Shown here: positions 51,801-60,847 of the stretch, piece by piece
Position numbering within the stretch: position 1 is the stretch's first letter
Layout of the letters: each line of letters begins with the position of its first letter
Notes under the pieces: generated by a model
Databases searched by the model: none
The model's input: only the letters and a program-made list of their open reading frames with translations
What the model was told of the DNA's origin: nothing
NCBI GenBank assembly: GCA_022496805.1
Contig: CM040085.1
Location: forward strand, 49,629,811-49,693,810
Direction: 5' to 3'
Length of the DNA: 64,000 nucleotides
Origin: Pohlia nutans
Lineage: Eukaryota > Streptophyta > Bryopsida > Bryales > Mniaceae
Position numbers and translations under genes: made by a program

Positions 51801-52105
51801 GAAGGAGGCCATTTGGTTGAGGCAACTAATGGTGGATGTGGGTTGCACACAAGGTGAGGCTACAACGATTATGTGTGACAACCAAGGGTGCATTTCACTT
51901 GCAAAGAACCCTACACATCATTCACGCACGAAGCACATTGATGTGCAATACCACTTCATTCGGGAGAAGTTGGAATTGGGAGTTATACATTTGGAGTATT
52001 GCCCAACGGAGCACATGGTGGCGGATGTGCTCACAAAGGGTCTTTGTAGAGACCGACACCAACGATTAGTAATAGCATTTGGACTTAGAGGCTTTGGCTC
52101 TACGC

Positions 52106-52115
52106 AAAGTGGGAG
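52106..52115 (+). promoter_or_regulatory. Polypurine tract of B2
   Basis: AAAGTGGGAG abutting the 3' LTR at 52116, identical to that of family A. Confidence 0.8.
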
Positions 52116-52373
52116 TATTGAGGTAATTGATGCAACGTAGTATTGCTAGAAGCCAAAGACGTACGGGTGCTAAATAATGGTGTGTGGGAGGAGGGGTTAG
52201 GCATGGGCTGATCTCTAGAGTGTCCTTGTGATGAGTTATCCCATATGGTTTGTCCATGGTGACCTCCTAGTGTACACTACTTAAGGTGGAAGGCCTTTGA
52301 GTAAAGATTATCTCTTTCTACGCATTCCTTGTGTTTGTGTGTGTGCCTTGTGCAATCTTCTCTACCTTCAATA
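52116..52373 (+). repeat. 3' LTR of B2 (family B, 258 bp)
   Basis: Looks identical to 41445-41702. First 25 nt are coding (IEVIDAT and stop). Right flank GTCTT. Confidence 0.97.
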
Positions 52374-53815
52374 GTCTTGCCATGTGTTGACTCACAACGC
52401 TGATTGGATACGCAAGGTCCGGCCTTGTTGCAATCATAGCATACATCAATGACCCTACAGCTTGCTTGTATGGCACATCCACCATAGATTGAGCCTCTAA
52501 TGCATACTCCTCATCGGTGAGTTTCACGAGTTTGGAATTCACATCCAATGGAGTGCCAACCGGTTTGCAATCCTCCATGCCAAAGCGTTTGAGCACATCC
52601 ATAACATACTTGCTTTGATTCATTGTTATGGTGCGTGTTGCTCTATCTCGCACAAACTCAACTCCTAAACAAAAGTGCAACTCACCGAGATCACTCATCT
52701 CGTACTCGTTCTCAAGCATTGCCTTCAATGCCTTCAAGGAGCTCATACAACTTGCAAGGATGATCAAATCATCCACATATATGATCACGATGACCACATG
52801 TTGCCCCTTTTGCATGAAATACAAGCTGTGATCAGCGATGCTCCTTGTGAACCCGATTTGAACAAGAAACGTGTCAATCTTTTGATACCATGCGCGTGGA
52901 GATTGCTTCAACCCATACAATGACTTGTTCAACTTGCAAACAAGGTTCTCATTACCTCGTTGCACAAATCCTTCGGGTTGCACCATGTAGATGTCCTCGT
53001 CCAACTCGCCGTTCAAGAACGCCGTCTTCACATCCATTTGATGCATTTCCAAATCCATGGCAGCCCCGATGGCCAAAATGCATCGAATAGTGGTGAATTT
53101 CGCCACCGGTGCAAAGGTCTTATGAAAATCAACACCTTCGATTTGTGAAAAGCCCTTTGCCACCAATCTTGCCTTATAACGAACCACATCACCCGTTGCA
53201 TCTCTCTTTGCACGAAATACCCACTTACAACCGATAGCGTTGCGATTCTTGGGGAGGGGAGTCAATTCCCAAGTGCCATTGTCCATCAACGATTTGTACT
53301 CCTCTTGCATGGCTTGCTCCCACTTGTTTGCATCATCACAACTCAACGCTTCACGAATCGTCAATGGAGCATCTAAAAGTGCAACGTTTGCATGCTCCTC
53401 CTCACCTTGAGGGAGAATATGATTCTTCCACCACTCGCCAAGTGGTCTACGATTTCTCTCTGGATAACGACGATCGCTCGAGGATGCATTGTCTTCAACC
53501 GCCGTTGCTTGTGCCTTCTTCTCGCCATTCTTCGTCTTCAAAGGTGGCTCCTCAATATGTTCCTCATCACCACCATCTTCGTCATCTTCGTCTTCATCAA
53601 CAATATCAATAACGGGAGATTTGGAAGATTGGTCCACAATCGCTGGTTTATCGCCACTTCTCCCACTTGGACCATCGTCCAAATTGTCTTCAACCTTGGA
53701 ATTCTCGCAAAATGTCACATCACGAGCTCGAATGATCTTCTTGGTCTCGAGCGACATGAGCCTGTACGCCTTGGTACCTTCACAATATCCAAGAAACACA
53801 CATTTTGTTGCCTTG
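52374..53815 (-). pseudogene. Internal fragment of family A gag-pol (A10): integrase tail, linker, RT
   Basis: Minus-strand piece covering about residue 684 (KCVFLGYCEG) to the RT connection (SQHMAR), with the acidic linker and RT motifs MDVKTAFLNG and YVDD. Joined to 40844-41444 before B2 inserted. Private changes are FHKTFAP (FHETFAP in other copies) and LVQIGF. The front of the gene is cut off by A11 at CCTTG. No stop is seen within the fragment. Confidence 0.85.
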
Positions 53816-54133
53816 TGTTGAAGTAGGATGATTGCGTGGGCTGAAGTTGCTCTTAGCCATGCGCATTAGCTAGAGTAGATGATGCGAATGAGCTAGACTT
53901 GCAACTAGAGAAGTGATACTAGTTAGAAGTAATGAGAATTGGGTCTCCCAAGTGATATGGGCTGATCCTAGTGTACTAGGAGTGGAGTATGGGCTGATGT
54001 CCCATATGGTTTGCCAAGGGGACTCCCTTGGGTGTGCTACTTAAGAGGGGCAGCCCATGAGTAAAGATCATCTCTTTCCTATGCATTCCAAGTGTTTGTG
54101 TGAGGCTTTTGCATTCTAATCTAACCTTCAATA
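53816..54133 (+). repeat. 5' LTR of A11 (family A, 318 bp)
   Basis: Type I, TGTTGAAG...CTTCAATA, followed at once by the primer-binding site. Confidence 0.95.
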
Positions 54134-54147
54134 GGTTATGGGCCCAC
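54134..54147 (+). promoter_or_regulatory. Primer-binding site of A11
   Basis: GGTTATGGGCCCAC directly after the LTR. Confidence 0.8.
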
Positions 54148-54557
54148 TCATGTGTTTTGCGTGAGTCAAAGATTAGATTGCTCATTGTGTGGAGGTCGTG
54201 CGTTGGAGCGCTGATTTTGGAGTATTGGAGCGCTGATTTGGAACTTTGGAGGGCTGAATTCGAGCTTTGGTGGGCTGATTTCGACATTGGGAGGTATTAC
54301 AATCTTCCTACCTTTGATCTACGTGTTGGAGGGCTGAATTCGCACTTTGGAGCTATCATTTGTTGATTTGGAGCTTTTGGAGCACTTTGGAGCACCTTTG
54401 GAGTTTATACACGTCTACAAGGGCTGAATTGGAGCTTTGGAGCTTATTGGTGCTTGTTGGAGTATATTGGAGCTTATTGGAGCTTATTGGAGCTTATTGG
54501 AGCTTATTGGAGCTTATTGGCTCAATTTGTGCTCAATTTGTGCACTTGTGTTGTTGC
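54148..54557 (+). other. Family A leader (A11), first part
   Basis: Leader with the phased GCTGAWTT block and a five-unit minisatellite near 54466-54515. Ends at the A12 insertion point. No gene. Confidence 0.8.
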
Positions 54558-54875
54558 TATTGAAGGTTAGATTAGAATGCCAAAGCCTCACACAAACACT
54601 TGGAATGCATAGGAAAGAGATGATCTTTACTCATGGGCTGCCCTTCTTAAGGAGCACACCCAAGGGAGTCCCCTTGGCAAACCATATGGGACATCAGCCC
54701 ATACTCCACTCCTAGTACACTAGGATCAGCCCATATCACTTGGGAGACCCAATTCTCATTACTTCTAACTAGTACCACTTCTCTAGTTCCAACTCTAGCT
54801 CATTCGCATCATCTACTCTAGCTAATGCGCATGGCTATGAGCAACTTCAGCCCACGCAATCATCCTACTTCAACA
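54558..54875 (-). repeat. 3' LTR of A12 (family A, 318 bp)
   Basis: Type II (plus-strand CTTCTTAAGGAGC and GTTCCAACTCTAG). Left flank GTTGC (54553-54557). Confidence 0.95.
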
Positions 54876-57800
54876 CTCCCACTTTGCAAATAGCCAAAGC
54901 CTTCGAGCCCAAATGCCACCACTAGTCTTTGATGTCGATCTCTCGCAAGAGCCTTTGTCAGCACGTCCGCCACCATGTGCTCCGTTGGACAATACTTCAA
55001 CTCTATCACCTTCATCTCTAACTTCTCTCGAATGAAGTGATATTGCACATCAATGTGCTTTGTACGTGAGTGATGCGTTGGATTCTTCGCCAATGACATA
55101 CTCCCTTGGTTGTCACACATGATTGTTGTAGCCTCCTCTTGAGTGCATCTCACATCCGCCATTAGTTGCCTCAACCAAATGGCCTCCTTCGTACCGTGGC
55201 TCGTCGCCATGTACTCCGCCTCAACCGTTGACGTGGCCGTGGTTTGTTGGCGCTTGCTATTCCATGAAACGGCCCCCAATCCAACTTTGAACATGTACCC
55301 CGTGGTGGATCTACGATCATTGGTATCACCCGCATAATCCGCATCACAATACCCACTCAACACAATGTTGTCACCTCCAAGACACAACCTCACATCACTT
55401 GTGCCTTTCAAGTACCGCATGATCCTCTTGACCGCAACCCAATGACTTGAACCCGGTCTTGCCATGTGTTGACTCACAACGCTGATTGGATACGCAAGGT
55501 CCGGCCTTGTTGCAATCATAGCATACATCAATGACCCTACAGCTTGCTTGTATGGCACATCCACCATAGATTGAGCCTCTAATGCATACTCCTCATCGGT
55601 GAGTTTCACGAGTTTGGAATTCACATCCAATGGAGTGCCAACCGGTTTGCAATCCTCCATGCCAAAGCGTTTGAGCACATCCATAACATACTTGCTTTGA
55701 TTCATTGTTATGGTGCGTGTTGCTCTATCTCGCACAAACTCAACTCCTAAACAAAAGTGCAACTCACCCAGATCACTCATCTCGTACTCGTTCTCAAGCA
55801 TTGCCTTCAATGCCTTCAAAGAGCTCATACAACTTGCAAGGATGATCAAATCATCCACATATATGATCACGATGACCACATGTTGCCCCTTTTGCATGAA
55901 ATACAAGCTGTGATCAGCGATGCTCCTTGTGAACCCGATATGAACAAGAAACGTGTCAATCTTTTGATACCATGCGCGTGGAGATTGCTTCAACCCATAC
56001 AATGACTTGTTCAACTTGCAAACAAGGTTCTCATTACCTCGTTGCACAAATCCTTCGGGTTGCACCATGTAGATGTCCTCGTCCAACTCGCCGTTCAAGA
56101 ACGCCGTCTTCACATCCATTTGATGCATTTCCAAATCCATGGCAGCCCCGATGGCCAAAATGCATCGAATAGTGGTGAATTTCGCCACCGGTGCAAAGGT
56201 CTCATGAAAATCAACACCTTCGATTTGTGAAAAGCCCTTTGCCACCAATCTTGCCTTATAACGAACCACATCACCCGTTGCATCTCTCTTTGCACGAAAT
56301 ACCCACTTACAACCGATAGCGTTGCGATTCTTGGGGAGGGGAGTCAATTCCCAAGTGCCATTGTCCATCAACGATTTGTACTCCTCTTGCATGGCTTGCT
56401 CCCACTTGTTTGCATCATCACAACTCAACGCTTCACGAATCGTCAATGGAGCATCTAAAAGTGCAACGTTTGCATGCTCCTCCTCACCTTGAGGGAGAAT
56501 ATGATTCTTCCACCACTCGCCAAGTGGTCTACGATTTCTCTCTGGATAACGACGATCGCTCGAGGATGCATTGTCTTCAACCGCCGTTGCTTGTGCCTTC
56601 TTCTCGCCATTCTTCGTCTTCAAAGGTGGCTCCTCAATATGTTCCTCACGACCTCCATCTTCGTCATCTTCGTCTTCATCAACAATATCAATAACGGGAG
56701 ATTTGGAAGATTGGTCCACAATGGCCGGTTTATCGCCACTTCTCCCACTTGGACCATCGTCCAAATTGTCTTCAACCTTGGAATTCTCGCAAAATGTCAC
56801 ATCACGAGCTCGAATGATCTTCTTGGTCTCGAGCGACATGAGCCTGTACGCCTTGGTACCTTCACAATATCCAAGAAACACACATTTTGTTGCCTTGGCC
56901 TCAAGTTTGGTTCTTTGAGAATCGGGTACCTTTGCAAATGCGATGCATCCAAATGTGCGCATGTGCTCCACGCGGGGTGGCCTCCCACTCCACGCTTGCT
57001 CTGGTGTCATGTTTTGAACCGCACTCGTCGGGCATCGGTTGCGTGTGTACACCGCAGTCACCACCGCTTCCGCCCAAAGGTCCAAACCCAAATTTTGTGC
57101 ATGCAACATACTCCTTGCCATTTCCACAATTGTTCGATTTGCACGCTCTGCAACTCCGTTTTGTTGTGGTGTATATGGCGTTGTGGTTTGTCTAGCAATG
57201 CCTTCTTTCTTCAATAACTCTCCAAATTGGTTGGACATGAACTCGCCGCCATTATCCGATCGAAACACCTTGATCTTGTGCTCGGATTGCTTCTCAACCA
57301 ACGCCTTGAACTCTTTGAACTTCTCAAAACACTCGCTCTTTGCTTTGATCGGATACAACCATATCTTCCTCGAAAAATCATCAATGAACGTCACAAAATA
57401 CTTGCAACCCCCCATAGACGTGGTCTTCATTGGACCACACACGTCGGAATGCACAATCTCAAGAACCTTGGTTGCACGAGTTGCCCCATCAACTGGAAAC
57501 GGTGAGCGTTGTTGCTTGCCTTCAATACAACCCTCACATGTGAATGAACTAGGTGCGACGTGTGATTGTGCAAGATCCATGCCACTTACCATTCCACGCA
57601 GTGTTTTCACACTCTTGACATTCAAATGCCCGAGACGACGATGCCACAACGCCAACTTGTCTTCGTTTGAACTCGATTGCACCAACGTTGCCGATTCCGC
57701 CGCGTGCATCTTGGAAAACTTGATTTGGTACAAGCCGTTGACTTCGTGTATAATGGCCACCTCCTCACGACTTGGAGACAACACAAAACACCCTTGGTCG

Positions 57801-58933
57801 CTAAATTCCACTCGCAAATGCTTCATCACCAAATGTCGCACCGATAAAAGATTTGCCTTTAACTTGGGAACGTGGAGGACATCATGGATGGTAATTGTCT
57901 TCACACGACCCTTCACCTCGGTGTCTACGACGATGGATCCTTTACCCACGGCTTGAAGAACCGTATCATCACCCAAAATGACATTCTTTGGAGATATGAC
58001 GTGATATGATTGGAAACAAGTCCTAATGGGCGCCATGTGACTCGAGGCTCCCGAATCAACAATCCAATCGATCACACTACCATTGCATGACACGTCACTT
58101 GCCATCATTGCATACTCGTCCCCGTCATCACTACAAGAAGAGACGCTAGTCATAAATGCGTACTCATCACCTGCATCGTTGACCTTTGTATTGTTGGCAC
58201 TTTCCTCTCTCTTGCGTTTGTAGCAAAATTTTGCCAAGTGGCCCTTCTTACCGCAATAGTAGCATACCTTGTCTGTAGAGCTCCCACTGGCACCGCTCTT
58301 GGATTGCTTCGCCATAAGCGCCGCGCTATCGCCACGAGTCTCGTTCTCTTTGCGCCGCGAGAGTTCATGCAACAACCGTGATGTCACATAATCAAGAGTG
58401 AGCTCGCTAATGGGCCTACTCTCCATAGCAACGATAAGATACTCGTACGACGGCGGCAAACTCTCGAGGAGCGTCATAACGATATCACCGTCCGTAATGT
58501 TGACGTCTGCGCCGTTGAGCTGATCCGCAAGAGCCTTGACTTTGTTGATGTGCGCCAACATGTCGTCGTTTTCTTCCATCTTGATGGTGAAAAACTTGCG
58601 CCTCAAGAACAAGATATTGACCAAGCTCTTTGCCTCATGAATATTGCAAAGCTTGGCCCATGCCTCGGCGGGAGTCTTGCACGACCGAATATGAGAAAGC
58701 TGGGAATCAGAAAGATTAAGAGCCAAAATCGCAAAGGCCTTTTTCTCTCGCCGAGTGTACGCAGTTCGTACCCTAGCCTCGGCGTCGGACGAAGGCGGTT
58801 CCTCACTACCCTCAACTATCTCCCACAATTCTTTTTCGGCCATGACCATTTCCATCTTGAATTTCCACAAGTGGAAGTTGACGCCATCGAACTTGTCTAC
58901 AACCTTAGCACCTTCACCCTCAAATGTAGCCAT
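54860..58933 (-). CDS. Gag-Pol polyprotein, family A (A12), intact, 1357 aa
   Basis: ATG at 58933; stop in the 3' LTR. Complete Copia domain set with all catalytic residues. It shares VKTLRG, VGLGAVSW and GYLQSG with A5 and A9 but differs in the acidic linker (DGGREEHIEEPPLK), where a D to R change sits in the otherwise acidic run. The linker between integrase and RT is the most variable stretch among all copies, consistent with weak constraint (inference). Confidence 0.94.
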   Translation of the reverse strand: MATFEGEGAKVVDKFDGVNFHLWKFKMEMVMAEKELWEIVEGSEEPPSSDAEARVRTAYTRREKKAFAILALNLSDSQLSHIRSCKTPAEAWAKLCNIHEAKSLVNILFLRRKFFTIKMEENDDMLAHINKVKALADQLNGADVNITDGDIVMTLLESLPPSYEYLIVAMESRPISELTLDYVTSRLLHELSRRKENETRGDSAALMAKQSKSGASGSSTDKVCYYCGKKGHLAKFCYKRKREESANNTKVNDAGDEYAFMTSVSSCSDDGDEYAMMASDVSCNGSVIDWIVDSGASSHMAPIRTCFQSYHVISPKNVILGDDTVLQAVGKGSIVVDTEVKGRVKTITIHDVLHVPKLKANLLSVRHLVMKHLRVEFSDQGCFVLSPSREEVAIIHEVNGLYQIKFSKMHAAESATLVQSSSNEDKLALWHRRLGHLNVKSVKTLRGMVSGMDLAQSHVAPSSFTCEGCIEGKQQRSPFPVDGATRATKVLEIVHSDVCGPMKTTSMGGCKYFVTFIDDFSRKIWLYPIKAKSECFEKFKEFKALVEKQSEHKIKVFRSDNGGEFMSNQFGELLKKEGIARQTTTPYTPQQNGVAERANRTIVEMARSMLHAQNLGLDLWAEAVVTAVYTRNRCPTSAVQNMTPEQAWSGRPPRVEHMRTFGCIAFAKVPDSQRTKLEAKATKCVFLGYCEGTKAYRLMSLETKKIIRARDVTFCENSKVEDNLDDGPSGRSGDKPAIVDQSSKSPVIDIVDEDEDDEDGGREEHIEEPPLKTKNGEKKAQATAVEDNASSSDRRYPERNRRPLGEWWKNHILPQGEEEHANVALLDAPLTIREALSCDDANKWEQAMQEEYKSLMDNGTWELTPLPKNRNAIGCKWVFRAKRDATGDVVRYKARLVAKGFSQIEGVDFHETFAPVAKFTTIRCILAIGAAMDLEMHQMDVKTAFLNGELDEDIYMVQPEGFVQRGNENLVCKLNKSLYGLKQSPRAWYQKIDTFLVHIGFTRSIADHSLYFMQKGQHVVIVIIYVDDLIILASCMSSLKALKAMLENEYEMSDLGELHFCLGVEFVRDRATRTITMNQSKYVMDVLKRFGMEDCKPVGTPLDVNSKLVKLTDEEYALEAQSMVDVPYKQAVGSLMYAMIATRPDLAYPISVVSQHMARPGSSHWVAVKRIMRYLKGTSDVRLCLGGDNIVLSGYCDADYAGDTNDRRSTTGYMFKVGLGAVSWNSKRQQTTATSTVEAEYMATSHGTKEAIWLRQLMADVRCTQEEATTIMCDNQGSMSLAKNPTHHSRTKHIDVQYHFIREKLEMKVIELKYCPTEHMVADVLTKALARDRHQRLVVAFGLEGFGYLQSGSVEVG

Positions 58934-59387
58934 ATCCTTGATTGAAGGACGTACGCTCACAAAATTCAGCCCCTAGAAAGCTAAGAAAAATTGTTTTTAT
59001 GATTTTTTGACAATTTTGTGATTTGTGAGGCAAATTGCACACGTACGTGCTTCTAATGCCTCCAAACTAATTCCAAACACTAAATCAGCACCTTTGTGCT
59101 ACACATCAACCTCACAACACTCAATCGTGATGGTTCTTAGTGAATTTGCACAAGATCATACCACAACACCCTAACTAGGAGAATTGCGCACTCGTTGGCT
59201 CAAATCCACTCAAATCAGCACCCTTGTGCTTCACAACACGTAATGCACCCTATGGACACCCTTGTGCCTTCCAAGGACTCTAAATCAATGCAAATTCAGC
59301 CCCTTCAAGTCCTAATTGCATTGAAATTCATCAAATCAGCCCCGTTGTGCATTCACTAACCCAAACTCTAATTTTGAGCACTCCAAG
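58934..59387 (-). other. Family A leader (A12), proximal part
   Basis: Leader from the A12 start to GAGCACTCCAAG, the same position at which A9 is inserted in A8. No gene. Confidence 0.8.
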
Positions 59388-59705
59388 TGTTGAAGTAGGA
59401 TGATTGCGTGGGCTGAAGTTGCTCATAGCCATGCGCATTAGCTAGAGTAGATGATGCGAATGAGCTAGAGTTGGAACTAGAGAAGTGGTACTAGTTAGAA
59501 GTAATGAGAATTGGGTCTCCCAAGTGATATGGGCTGATCCTAGTGTACTAGGAGTGGAGTATGGGCTGATGTCCCATATGGTTTGCCAAGGGGACTCCCT
59601 TGGGTGTGCTCCTTAAGAAGGGCAGCCCATGAGTAAAGATCATCTCTTTCCTATGCATTCCAAGTGTTTGTGTGAGGCTTTGGCATTCTAATCTAACCTT
59701 CAATA
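59388..59705 (+). repeat. A13: isolated family A LTR with mismatched flanks
   Basis: Complete 318-bp type II LTR. Left flank is CCAAG of the A12 leader; right flank is GGTAC of a minus-strand A gag fragment. No primer-binding site follows it and no polypurine tract precedes it, so it behaves as a solo LTR whose two sides come from different insertions. Probably made by recombination between LTRs of two elements. Confidence 0.88.
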
Positions 59706-60023
59706 GGTACAAGCCGTTGACTTCGTGTATAATGGCCACCTCCTCACGACTTGGGGACAACACAAAACACCCTTGGTCGCTAAATTCCACTCGCAAATGC
59801 TTCATCACCAAATGTCGCACCGATAAAAGATTTGCCTTCAACTTGGGAACGTGGAGGACATCATGGATGGTAATTGTCTTCACACGACCCTTTACACTTG
59901 GTGTCTACGACGATGGATCCTTTACCCACGGCTTGAAGAACCGTATCATCACCCAAAATGACATTCTTTGGAGATATGACGTGATATGATTGGAAACAAC
60001 TCCTAATGGGCGCCATGTGACTC
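59706..60023 (-). pseudogene. Decayed family A gag-pol fragment around the protease
   Basis: About 318 bp of minus-strand family A sequence from just after the protease active site to VNGLY (roughly residues 300-402). It carries an extra base and several substitutions around 59889-59900, where the plus strand reads CCCTTTACACTTGGTG instead of CCCTTCACCTCGGTG; this shifts the frame. It also has CTTGGGGAC and AACAACTCC. It is thus more decayed than any other A sequence in the window. It ends abruptly at the junction with A14. Confidence 0.8.
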
Positions 60024-60033
60024 TTTGATCTTC
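60024..60033. other. Ten-base filler at rearrangement junction
   Basis: TTTGATCTTC matches neither flank at this place. CTTTGATCT recurs about 25 bp to the right (near 60053-60061), so the filler looks copied from nearby, as in template-dependent end joining (inference). Confidence 0.55.
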
Positions 60034-60847
60034 GGTATTACAATCTTCCTACCTTTGATCTACGTGTTGGAGGGCTGAATTCGCACTTTGGAGCTATCAT
60101 TTGTTGATTTGGAGCTTTTGGAGCACTTTGGAGCACCTTTGGAGTTTATACACGTCTACAAGGGCTGAATTGGAGCTTTGGAGCCTATTGGTGCTTGTTG
60201 GAGTATATTGGAGCTGATTGGAGCTTATTGGAGCTTATTGGAGCTTATTGGAGCTTATTGGCTCAATTTGTGCTCAATTTGTGCACTTGTGTTGTTGCAA
60301 GGCACTTTTATGCTTTGAGGCTCTTGGGGTGAGTCTACAATCTGATTTTGGTATTGCAATTCTTGCACAAGGGTTTGGAATGTGAGTTATGCCCTTGGAG
60401 TGCTCAAAATTAGAGTTTGGGTTAGTGAATGCACAACGGGGCTGATTTGATGAATTTCAATGCAATTAGGACTTGAAGGGGCTGAATTTGCATTGATTTA
60501 GAGTCCTTGGAAGGCACAAGGGTGTCCATAGGGTGCATTACGTGTTGTGAAGCACAAGGGTGCTGATTTGAGTGGATTTGAGCCAACGAGTGCGCAATTC
60601 TCCTAGTTAGGGTGTTGTGGTATGATCTTGTGCAAATTCACTAAGAACCATCACGATTGAGTGTTGTGAGGTTGATGTGTAGCACAAAGGTGCTGATTTA
60701 GTGTTTGGAATTAGTTTGGAGGCATTAGAAGCACGTACGTGTGCAATTTGCCTCACAAATCACAAAATTGTCAAAAAATCATAAAAACAATTTTTCTTAG
60801 CTTTCTAGGGGCTGAATTTTGTGAGCGTACGTCCTTCAATCAAGGAT
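60034..60847 (+). other. Family A leader (A14), 5'-truncated
   Basis: Leader with a five-unit minisatellite at 60207-60256 and the later GCTGAWTT motifs; the four phased copies at the front are lost with the truncation. No gene. Confidence 0.8.

Larger units (their letters stand above)
48369..52140 (+). pseudogene. 3' part of family B gag-pol (B2), from gag to stop
   Basis: Continuation of the B2 polyprotein after B3: rest of Gag, zinc knuckle, three decapeptide repeats, protease, integrase, RT (YVDD) and RNase H, with the stop 25 nt inside the 3' LTR. Open throughout. Variants are KALSDQLNG, VGHEYTNM (VGDEYANM in B3), LWHHRLGH at the integrase zinc site (HRRLGH in B3; the spacing of zinc ligands is unchanged), AALGLEMH and KRQQNTAT. 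An internal ATG-free open stretch this long could be taken for a gene of its own, but the homology shows it is the back part of the split gene. Confidence 0.88.
41445..52373 (+). mobile_element. Family B element B2, split by B3, inserted in A10
   Basis: Full-length plus-strand family B element: LTRs 41445-41702 and 52116-52373 look identical by eye. Target duplication GTCTT. About 5467 bp once B3 and its duplicated target are discounted. The visible difference from B3 in length is mainly the A run in the leader (17 versus 6). Its gag is interrupted by B3. Confidence 0.96.
40542..53815 (-). mobile_element. Copia element A10, 3' portion, split by B2
   Basis: Minus-strand family A copy: LTR 40542-40859, gag-pol C-terminal part 40844-41444 and, beyond B2, 52374-53815. 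B2 is flanked by GTCTT (41440-41444 and 52374-52378). At 53815 it is cut at CCTTG by the A11 5' LTR; its gag half would be right of the window. Confidence 0.88.
53816..54557 (+). mobile_element. Copia element A11, 5' LTR and start of leader
   Basis: Plus-strand family A copy inserted in A10 (left flank CCTTG) and itself cut by A12 after GTTGTTGC. The rest is expected right of the window. Shares CTTTTGCATTC and GCACCTTTGG with A6 and has the private CTCTTAGCC. Confidence 0.85.
54558..59387 (-). mobile_element. Copia element A12, 3' LTR to mid-leader
   Basis: Minus-strand family A element inserted in the A11 leader (left flank GTTGC). 3' LTR 54558-54875, intact gag-pol, leader up to CTCCAAG at 59387, where a plus-strand A LTR begins. 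The rest of its leader and its 5' LTR are not seen in the window. Protein variants ally it with A5 and A9. Confidence 0.9.

Noticed and set aside
54437..54715. Short open frames crossing LTR junctions (also 42407-42988, 59548-59883)
   Set aside because: Composites of leader, gag and LTR pieces with no conserved product.
59706..60023. Extra gene next to the A13 LTR
   Set aside because: It is minus-strand family A gag-protease sequence with a frameshift.
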